From contig JAEVZP010000151.1 in NCBI GenBank assembly GCA_023392185.1, positions 1 to 18,973 on the forward strand: DNA of 18,973 bases. Direction: 5' to 3'. Under the pieces are notes generated by a model, which worked only from the letters and a program-made list of their open reading frames with translations, was not told the DNA's origin and did not search any database. Positions within the stretch are counted from its first letter, which is position 1, and each line of letters starts with the position of its first letter. This document shows, one piece after another, positions 14,297 through 18,973 of this stretch. Source of the stretch: Bacteroidota bacterium (GTDB taxonomy: Bacteria; Bacteroidota; Bacteroidia; Chitinophagales; Chitinophagaceae). The translations under genes were made by a program, and so were the position numbers.

Positions 14297-14593
14297 TTAG
14301 GCAATCTCGCTGATGCGGATTTTAGTCAGGTACTGACGGTGGCCGTTCAGTTTCTGATAGCCCTTGCGGCGCTTCTTTTTAAACACGATGACCTTGTCTC
14401 CTTTCAGATGGTCAATGATTTCAGCCTGCACGGCAGGCATATCGGCAAACTTTACGTTGCCGTCGGCGCTGGTCATCAGCACATCGCTGAACGCTACTTT
14501 ATCGCCGGGGTTACCGGGGAGGCGGTGTACAAAGAGCTCCTGGTCTTTACGAACCCGGTATTGCTGACCGGCAATCGTTACAATTGCGAACAT
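14297..14593 (-). CDS. rplU: 50S ribosomal protein L21
   Basis: 98 residues: MFAIVTIAGQQYRV at the start and KKKRRKGYQKLNGHRQ near the end, the L21 signature. L21 binds 23S rRNA in the large subunit. Length is normal (about 100). It is the first gene of the rplU-rpmA pair; the upstream 87-base gap to the aminopeptidase gene is AT-rich and contains promoter-like elements, so the pair has its own promoter. Confidence 0.97.
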   Translation of the reverse strand: MFAIVTIAGQQYRVRKDQELFVHRLPGNPGDKVAFSDVLMTSADGNVKFADMPAVQAEIIDHLKGDKVIVFKKKRRKGYQKLNGHRQYLTKIRISEIA

Positions 14594-14600
14594 GACTTCT

Positions 14601-14648
14601 CAAAAATATTTTGCGCGAAGGTAATAAGCACAAATTAAATAGAACAAA
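14601..14648 (-). promoter_or_regulatory. AT-rich promoter region of rplU-rpmA (two candidate core promoters)
   Basis: On the - strand TTTG (14634-14631), 22 bases, then TATTTTTG (14608-14601) fits both consensus boxes, but leaves almost no leader before ATG 14593. Alternatively TTTG (14648-14645), 21 bases, then TACCTTCG (14623-14616, one mismatch) gives a leader of about 16 bases. Either or both may be used. Confidence 0.4.
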
Positions 14649-14680
14649 GAAATTTTCAGAACCGCACAATTCCGGATACC

Positions 14681-15985
14681 TCACGCCTCACGCCTCGTAC
14701 CCTTCATCGCCGCCTCGATCTCTTCCACCGTAATCGGGATGCCTTCAAACAGGTCGATATTGCCGTCTTTGGTAAGCCAGTAGTTGTTTTCAATGCGCAC
14801 GCCGATGCCTTCTTCTTCAATATAAATGCCCGGCTCAATAGTGAAAAGCATGCCTTCCTTCACCGGCTCATTGCGCGTGCCGAGGTCGTGCACATCAATG
14901 CCAAGGTGGTGACCGATGCCGTGGTAGAAATATTTCCGGAAAGCAGGTTCGCCATCTCCCTTGTTTTGGGCCTCTTCCTCCGAAATCAGGCCAATTTTTA
15001 CCAGTTGGCGGGTCATTTCTTCATTTACCTTTTCAATGTAATCGGCATAATTGATGCCTGGTTTCAGGATCGATGCGCAGTAGTTGTGAACGGCCAGACA
15101 GGCTTCGTACACCTCCCGCTGCCGGGGCGTAAAGCGTCCGTTTACCGGAATGGTGCGCGACAAATCCGCTGCATAATTGCCGTATTCCGCTCCAAAATCC
15201 ATGAGCAGCAGCTCGCCATCCTTGCACTCCTGATTATTATCGATGTAATGCAATACCCGCGCGCGGTCGCCGGAAGCAATAATAGCGCTATAGGCATGAC
15301 GCGTGGCGCGGTTGCGCAAAAACTCGTGGGTAATCTCCGCCTCAATTTCATACTCCATCACGCCGGGCTTCACAAACTTCAATACCCGGTCAAAAGCTTT
15401 GGCCGTAATGTCCACCGCTTCTTTCACCACGTCGATTTCTTCTTTTGTTTTGACGGAGCGCAGCTCTTTCAGAATCCGGGCCGCGCGCTCGTAGCGGTGC
15501 AGCGGATAGCGCGCCATAAAATCCCGGACAAACAAAAGATCGGTGCGCGGGTTGCCGCCGTCCAGCCGGTCGTTTTCGTTGGTAGAAAGATATACGGTAT
15601 CGGCATGGTGCATCCAGACCTGCAACTGCGCATCGATGCTATCCACATATTGCACGTTTTCGATTCCGGAAATCGCCGTGGCCTCGTCTTTGCGCAACAG
15701 GTGACCGTTCCATTTTTCCAGCAGCTCGTTGGGCCGCTGCACCACCAGCACTTCGCGCGCCTTTGGGTCGGCATTGTCGGGATACAGAATCACCATGGTT
15801 TTCTCCTGTACCACGCCGCTGAGCCACACCACATTGCTATTGGCCTTGTAACCGTAGGTAGCATCGCCATTTTCCGGAAATACCGGGTTGGCGTGGAAGA
15901 TCGCGATGCTGTTGGGCGCCATGCGCGCCATAAAGCGCTGGCGGTTTTGGGTATAAAGGGAAGCCGGGATCGGTGTGTATTTCAT
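14681..15985 (-). CDS. pepP: Xaa-Pro aminopeptidase (M24B family)
   Basis: 434 residues, normal for aminopeptidase P, which removes the N-terminal residue from peptides with proline in second place. The N-terminal domain (about 1-170) is the creatinase-like fold; the C-terminal pita-bread domain (about 175-425) holds the two-metal site. The ligands can be read: D263 in LLLMDFG, D274 in YAADLSR, H359 in YHGIGHHLG, E384 in FTIEPG and E399 in GVRIEN, with the auxiliary H246 in VLHYI. There is no signal peptide, so it is cytoplasmic. It is encoded upstream of rplU on the same strand with no clear terminator in the 87-base gap, and is divergent from the FAH-family gene. Two TTTCCGGAAA copies lie in the gene. 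Confidence 0.95.
   Translation of the reverse strand: MKYTPIPASLYTQNRQRFMARMAPNSIAIFHANPVFPENGDATYGYKANSNVVWLSGVVQEKTMVILYPDNADPKAREVLVVQRPNELLEKWNGHLLRKDEATAISGIENVQYVDSIDAQLQVWMHHADTVYLSTNENDRLDGGNPRTDLLFVRDFMARYPLHRYERAARILKELRSVKTKEEIDVVKEAVDITAKAFDRVLKFVKPGVMEYEIEAEITHEFLRNRATRHAYSAIIASGDRARVLHYIDNNQECKDGELLLMDFGAEYGNYAADLSRTIPVNGRFTPRQREVYEACLAVHNYCASILKPGINYADYIEKVNEEMTRQLVKIGLISEEEAQNKGDGEPAFRKYFYHGIGHHLGIDVHDLGTRNEPVKEGMLFTIEPGIYIEEEGIGVRIENNYWLTKDGNIDLFEGIPITVEEIEAAMKGTRREA
14933..14942. repeat. TTTCCGGAAA palindrome inside pepP (F-R-K frame)
   Basis: Exact copy read TTC CGG AAA in AFRKYF, just before the metal-binding YHGIGHH segment. Confidence 0.75.
15871..15880. repeat. TTTCCGGAAA palindrome inside pepP (F-P-E frame)
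   Basis: Exact copy read TTT CCG GAA in VFPENG near the N-terminus. The same gene thus carries the word in two frames. Confidence 0.75.
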
Positions 15986-16078
15986 GGGATAAAGTTAGAG
16001 CCTCGGGGCGTTAGACGCACCAGGCGCGTTGGTGTCTGCCGGGTAAAGAGTTCCTGCCTTCACCAATACCGGTGTTTA

Positions 16079-16088
16079 TTTCCGGAAA
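16079..16088. repeat. TTTCCGGAAA palindrome between divergent genes
   Basis: Exact copy 94 bases upstream of pepP and 133 bases upstream of the FAH gene start. It is the only intergenic copy that is not downstream of a gene. Confidence 0.75.
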
Positions 16089-16142
16089 ATCTTTCTGCTT
16101 CGGCAAAGGACCTGATGGCATCTGTGTCCGCTTGGGACCAAC

Positions 16143-16175
16143 TTGACCTGTCAGGTCGGATAAGCCTTACTTTTG
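16143..16175 (+). promoter_or_regulatory. candidate promoter of FAH gene with embedded palindrome
   Basis: TTG (16143-16145), 22 bases, then TACTTTTG (16168-16175) matches TAnnTTTG exactly and would start transcription near 16182, giving a leader of about 40 bases. The spacer begins with the 13-base perfect palindrome GACCTGTCAGGTC (16145-16157), placed like a repressor operator. Confidence 0.45.
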
Positions 16176-16220
16176 AACGACTTCGACCCTGCAAACGACA
16201 CCAAAGCATCCATACTGATT

Positions 16221-17225
16221 ATGAAATTCATCTCCTACCTCAAACAAGGCCTTGAACAGGCCGCCCTGCTCGTGGACGGGCAGATCTACGACCTGCAAAC
16301 CCTCGACGGCCAACTGCCCAATACCATGCGTGCCATGCTGGCCGACTGGGAAGTGAACAGCGAAAAAGCCCGCGAAGCCGAAGCCCGCATCAAAGCCGGC
16401 GGCATTCCTTCCGACGGTACGATCGACGCGGTGGAATTGCTTGCGCCTGTCCCCAACCCCACTTCCTGCCGCGACGGCTATGCCTTCCGTCAGCACGTAG
16501 CCGCTGCCCGCCGCAACCGCAAGGTGGACATGAATCCGGAATTTGACCAGTATCCGATTGTGTATTTCACCAACCACAACGCGGTGCAGGGCCCCGGCGA
16601 AGTCCGCTGTATGCCCGACCACTTCAAAAAGCTCGATTTTGAGCTGGAAGCCGCCGTAATTCTGGGCAAGAAAGGCCGGAATTTCACCGCTGCCGAAGCC
16701 GATAGTTATGTGGCCGGCTATACCATCATGAACGATATGAGCGCCCGCACCTTGCAGATGGAAGAGATGATGCTCAACCTCGGCCCGGCCAAAGGAAAGG
16801 ATTTCTCCACTGTGATCGGCCCGTGGATGGTGACGCCCGACGAATTGGAACCTTTCCGGAAACCAGCCAAGGCAGGGCACGAAGGCGCTTCCTACAATCT
16901 GGAAATGGTATGCCGCGTCAACGGCAAGGAAGTCAGCCGAGGCTCGATGGGCGATATGGACTGGACCTTTGCCGAAATCATCGAGCGCTGTGCCTACGGG
17001 GCTGATGTGTTTCCCGGCGACGTCATCGGCTCCGGCACGGTTGGCACGGGCTGCTTTCTGGAACTCAACGGCACCGGCCTCCTCCACGACCCGAACTACA
17101 AAGTGCAGTGGCTGCAAGCCGGCGACGTAGTGGAAATGGAAATCGAAGGGTTGGGCTTGTTGAAAAACACGATTGTGGCCGAAGATTCGGATTTTTCTAT
17201 TTTGGCGAAGAAGAAAGTTGGATAG
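16221..17225 (+). CDS. fumarylacetoacetate hydrolase (FAH) family protein
   Basis: 334 residues from ATG 16221; an in-frame TTG at 16173 overlaps the -7 box and is rejected. The FAH fold fills about 75-325. Metal ligands of the family are visible: D85 in CRDGYAFRQH, E141 and E143 in DFELEAAVILGK, and D172 in NDMSAR. H92 lies seven residues after D85, the spacing of the catalytic histidine in true fumarylacetoacetases (D126/H133 in the mouse enzyme), so C-C bond hydrolysis of a beta-diketo acid is plausible. It lacks the N-terminal SH3-like domain of classic FAH (about 420 residues). The end of the fold reads GSGTVGTGCFLELNG. No other tyrosine-degradation gene is nearby, so the substrate is undecided. 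The 239-base gap downstream holds a repeat array that may also terminate its transcript. Confidence 0.9.
   Translation: MKFISYLKQGLEQAALLVDGQIYDLQTLDGQLPNTMRAMLADWEVNSEKAREAEARIKAGGIPSDGTIDAVELLAPVPNPTSCRDGYAFRQHVAAARRNRKVDMNPEFDQYPIVYFTNHNAVQGPGEVRCMPDHFKKLDFELEAAVILGKKGRNFTAAEADSYVAGYTIMNDMSARTLQMEEMMLNLGPAKGKDFSTVIGPWMVTPDELEPFRKPAKAGHEGASYNLEMVCRVNGKEVSRGSMGDMDWTFAEIIERCAYGADVFPGDVIGSGTVGTGCFLELNGTGLLHDPNYKVQWLQAGDVVEMEIEGLGLLKNTIVAEDSDFSILAKKKVG
16853..16862. repeat. TTTCCGGAAA palindrome inside FAH gene
   Basis: Exact copy read TTC CGG AAA in EPFRKPAK, in a loop region outside the active-site motifs. Confidence 0.75.
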
Positions 17226-17226
17226 G

Positions 17227-17391
17227 GTTGGACTCCGCCGTTGGCGGGTTAGACGCTAAAGCCGTTGGACGCTTCGCTGTTGGAGCCTTCGGCTTTTAGG
17301 TGACGAATCCAATTCGTTTTGGGTTTTGGGAAAAGCCGAAGGCTCCAACGCCCGAAGGGCATCCAACATTTCCAACAGCGAAGCGTCCAAC
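17227..17391. repeat. GTTGGA/TTCG-hairpin array forming a long inverted repeat
   Basis: Plus strand: GTTGGA-like hexamers at 17227, 17240, 17248, 17264 and 17279. They alternate with short GC words, ending GCCTTCGGC-TTTT (17285-17297), a C(TTCG)G tetraloop hairpin plus T-run. Minus strand from 17391: GTTGGA four times with CGCTTCGCT, AAT, TGCCCTTCGGGC and GCCTTCGGC between, ending in the same TTTT. The 34-base arm 17264-17297 pairs perfectly with 17331-17349 plus 17377-17391, interrupted by a 27-base insert (17350-17376) that is itself one or two extra units. The loop has a small hairpin ACGAAT/ATTCGT (17303-17317). The array fills most of the 239-base gap between the FAH and DJ-1 genes. Confidence 0.75.
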
Positions 17392-17464
17392 AAAAAGCAC
17401 CTTGCGCTTTTTCCGGCACTATTTTGTAGCACTCCTTGGCACCTAAAAAACCCTTTTATCAATT

Positions 17465-18016
17465 ATGGCTAAGTTGGAAAACAAAAAAGTGGCGGTGCTT
17501 GCCACCGACGGCTTTGAACAATCCGAACTCGAAAAACCGGTAGCAGCGCTCAAAGACGCAGGCGCAACGGTGGAAATCGTTTCTATTAAATCCGGCACAA
17601 TCAAAGGCTGGGACGAAAAAGACTGGGGCGATGAAGTAACGGTGGATAAAACCCTGGACGAGGTGAGCAGCAGCGACTACGACGCGCTGGTGTTGCCCGG
17701 CGGTGTGATGAACCCCGATACCCTGCGCACCAATGCGTCGGCAGTGGCCTTTGCCAAAGCATTTATGGATGCCAAAAAACCGGTGGCGGCCATCTGTCAC
17801 GGTCCGTGGCTGCTGGCTGAGGCCGACGTGGTGCGGGGCCGGAAAATGACTTCTTACAAATCCATCCAGACCGACCTCAAAAACGCCGGTGCAGATTGGG
17901 TGGATCAGGAAGTAGTAACCGACAACGGCTTTGTAACGAGCCGCAACCCCGGCGACCTGCCTGCCTTCTGCAAAAAGATGATTGAGGAAATCGGCGAAGG
18001 CCGCCACGACCGGTAA
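17465..18016 (+). CDS. DJ-1/PfpI family protein (class I glutamine amidotransferase-like)
   Basis: 183 residues, a full-length single-domain member. Landmarks: KKVAVLATDGFEQSEL with the conserved acid E18, YDALVLPGGVMNPDTLR at about 72-88, and the nucleophile elbow AICHGPW with C111 and H112. The sequence pattern (GWDEKDWGDEVTVDKTLDEV, then SYKSIQTDLKNAGADWVD) places it in the PfpI/YhbO/YraA branch, associated with stress protection and described as proteases or deglycases; the true activity of that branch is disputed. It is cytoplasmic, with no signal peptide. A TATTTTG at 17420-17426 is a weak promoter candidate with a short spacer to TTG. A TTTCCGGAAA copy and a strong hairpin follow the stop. 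Confidence 0.93.
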   Translation: MAKLENKKVAVLATDGFEQSELEKPVAALKDAGATVEIVSIKSGTIKGWDEKDWGDEVTVDKTLDEVSSSDYDALVLPGGVMNPDTLRTNASAVAFAKAFMDAKKPVAAICHGPWLLAEADVVRGRKMTSYKSIQTDLKNAGADWVDQEVVTDNGFVTSRNPGDLPAFCKKMIEEIGEGRHDR

Positions 18017-18027
18017 TTTTCCCCATA

Positions 18028-18037
18028 TTTCCGGAAA
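18028..18037. repeat. TTTCCGGAAA palindrome just after DJ-1 gene
   Basis: Exact copy 11 bases beyond the stop codon, immediately before the 21-bp hairpin. Confidence 0.8.
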
Positions 18038-18083
18038 AACAAGCACACCCGTCAGGTTTTTGAAACCTGACGGGTGTGCTTGT
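18034..18083. terminator. perfect 21-bp hairpin between convergent genes, terminator-like
   Basis: Arms 18039-18059 and 18063-18083 are perfect complements with a 3-base loop and contain CCCGTCAGG/CCTGACGGG. On the - strand a T-run follows (plus A-run 18035-18039), so it suits termination of the amidohydrolase gene. On the + strand there is no T-run, though the stem may still stabilise the DJ-1 transcript. Confidence 0.65.
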
Positions 18084-18124
18084 CGAGAACACTATACCAA
18101 GACAGTCTTCCGGATCAATTACGG

Positions 18125-18185
18125 TGTCAGGCTGAGCTTGTCGAAGCCTTTGGATAGCGTGCCCTTCGACAAGCTCAGGGTGACA
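18125..18185. repeat. REP/BIME-like inverted pair (GTCA + GAGCTTGTCGAAG type)
   Basis: Arms 18125-18148 and 18162-18185 are inverted copies 24 bases long, identical except for two dinucleotides. Each arm can also fold alone: GGCT/AGCC in the left arm, CCCT/AGGG in the right. CTTCGACAAGCTCAGG-type repeats are widespread in environmental bacterial genomes. No gene or T-run is associated. Confidence 0.75.
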
Positions 18186-18220
18186 ACAGCATATTTCAAA
18201 ACAGTCTAAAAGACCGCTTT

Positions 18221-18973
18221 TCACAAAACCCGTTGCGCGTCGCCCAAAACCAGATCTTCAATCCAGACGACGCCCGGCTTTTTGCCCTTTTCAAAAGACC
18301 CGATTGCTTTCTCCAGACCCAGCGCTTTCGCACCGTTCAGGGTACCCCAGGAAAGCATCTTTTCTAAAGGAATTTCCGGAAAAAAAAGGCGCAAAATCTG
18401 GATTTCGCTCAGCACCGAAAGCGTGTAATTCGACGCAAGGCTGTCGGTTCCAATGCAAATATTTTCGGTGGCTTGGTCCATCATCTCCACATCCGGCAGG
18501 CGGCCTTCAATATAACGGTTGGCGTTGGGGCAAAGGCACCAGTACACATTCCGGAAGCGTGCTTCCGTTTCCCGGATTTCTGCCGATGTTGTAACGGTGT
18601 TGTGAACCAAAAGAAGTGGTTTTTCGGCGGGCATCCAATGCGTCCACACCTCCAGCGCATTAGCGCCGTAGGGTTTGAAAAAAGAAATGTCCAGCCCCAG
18701 ACTTTGAAATAAATGATTCACGCCGCCGCTGCCGTCGCGGTACAAATCGTTTTCGTCCTCCGACTCCTGATTGTGCACCGAAAACCGGCTATTTTCCGGC
18801 GCAGCGCCAATGGTTTGAAACAATTGGGGCGACACAGAGTACGGCGCGTGCGGTGTGATGCTTTGCTGATGCGCTCCCAGCGCCTCGCTTTGCTCCCGGT
18901 ATTCGGTCCACACTTTTTGGGCGGTCGCATACCGCTGCGGTGCCGTTTGCGGAATAAAGCCGCTGGTCTCCAC
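18221..18973 (-). CDS. amidohydrolase, ATZ/TRZ-type deaminase-like (N-terminus beyond window)
   Basis: 250 codons are visible, ending at TGA 18221; the frame is open at the right edge, so the first visible codon (GTG) is internal and the N-terminal HxH metal motif is missing. Visible landmarks, numbered from the edge: TPHAPYSVSP (H42, substrate side), SVHNQE (H67 metal, E70 catalytic), LLLVHNT (H124), CLCPNANRYIEGRLPDV and IGTDSLASN (D177). This order is that of the amidohydrolase branch holding S-adenosylhomocysteine/5'-methylthioadenosine, guanine and related deaminases. The GTDSLASN-(x)n-LSEIQ pattern is typical. The precise substrate cannot be told; in Bacteroidota such genes are often annotated only as amidohydrolase. 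It is convergent with the DJ-1 gene, separated by hairpin and repeat elements. A TTTCCGGAAA copy lies inside, read F-P-E. Confidence 0.85.
   Translation of the reverse strand: METSGFIPQTAPQRYATAQKVWTEYREQSEALGAHQQSITPHAPYSVSPQLFQTIGAAPENSRFSVHNQESEDENDLYRDGSGGVNHLFQSLGLDISFFKPYGANALEVWTHWMPAEKPLLLVHNTVTTSAEIRETEARFRNVYWCLCPNANRYIEGRLPDVEMMDQATENICIGTDSLASNYTLSVLSEIQILRLFFPEIPLEKMLSWGTLNGAKALGLEKAIGSFEKGKKPGVVWIEDLVLGDAQRVL
18373..18382. repeat. TTTCCGGAAA palindrome inside amidohydrolase gene
   Basis: Exact copy read TTT CCG GAA in RLFFPEIPLEK on the - strand. Confidence 0.75.

Noticed and set aside
16173..16220. TTG start at 16173 for the FAH gene and TTG at 288 for the zinc-ribbon gene
   Set aside because: The first is part of the TACTTTTG promoter box; the second adds seven residues with no family support. 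ATG starts lie just downstream in both cases.
1..18973. CRISPR arrays, tRNA/rRNA genes, insertion sequences, prophage or defence genes
   Set aside because: Intergenic gaps are at most about 320 bases and show no direct repeat-spacer pattern, no cloverleaf with CCA end and no transposase or integrase motifs in any frame.

Overview
The window looks like a chromosomal segment of a Bacteroidota bacterium of moderately high GC (by eye about 55%), probably Chitinophagales-like. The evidence is a type IX secretion C-terminal sorting domain (LamG protein at 3145-4170), several secreted TPR proteins, a Bacteroidota-type PstS-like lipoprotein followed by a TPR protein, weak or absent Shine-Dalgarno sequences, and several upstream regions matching the Bacteroidota promoter form TTG/TTTG-(about 19-22)-TAnnTTTG. 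The family assignment is inference; no rRNA or tRNA gene is present to settle it.

Layout: (1) 1-96 is the tail of an unidentified gene. (2) 309-2941 is a compact + strand operon: zinc-ribbon membrane protein, SPFH/SHOCT protein, small two-helix membrane protein. It resembles the Bacillus YdjG/YdjI/YdjH membrane-stress module. (3) 3145-6422 holds three - strand genes for exported proteins: LamG/T9SS, an unknown secreted protein and a TPR protein. (4) 6532-6714 is a lone small + strand DUF3606-like gene. (5) 6966-15985 is a long - strand block, read right to left: Xaa-Pro aminopeptidase, rplU-rpmA, a histone H1-like Lys/Ala-rich protein, a small membrane protein, a PstS-like lipoprotein, a TPR protein and a two-domain M16 peptidase. 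(6) 16221-18016 carries + strand genes for an FAH-family hydrolase and a DJ-1/PfpI protein. (7) 18221-18973 is a partial amidohydrolase on the - strand.

Most genes are ordinary housekeeping or accessory genes. The most unusual signal is at DNA level. The 10-bp perfect palindrome TTTCCGGAAA occurs 14 times in 19 kb, and its 8-bp core TTCCGGAA occurs 9 more times. Copies lie between genes, often a few bases after a stop codon and twice as exact tandem dimers near terminators, and also inside genes in all reading frames. This is reminiscent of a highly iterated palindrome (HIP1-like), an uptake-signal-like word or a nucleoid-protein site. In addition, the gaps at 17226-17464 and 18017-18220 hold structured repeats: a GTTGGA/TTCG-hairpin array folded as a long inverted repeat, a perfect 21-bp hairpin, and a REP/BIME-like inverted pair with compensatory changes.

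No phage, IS, CRISPR or defence genes were seen.
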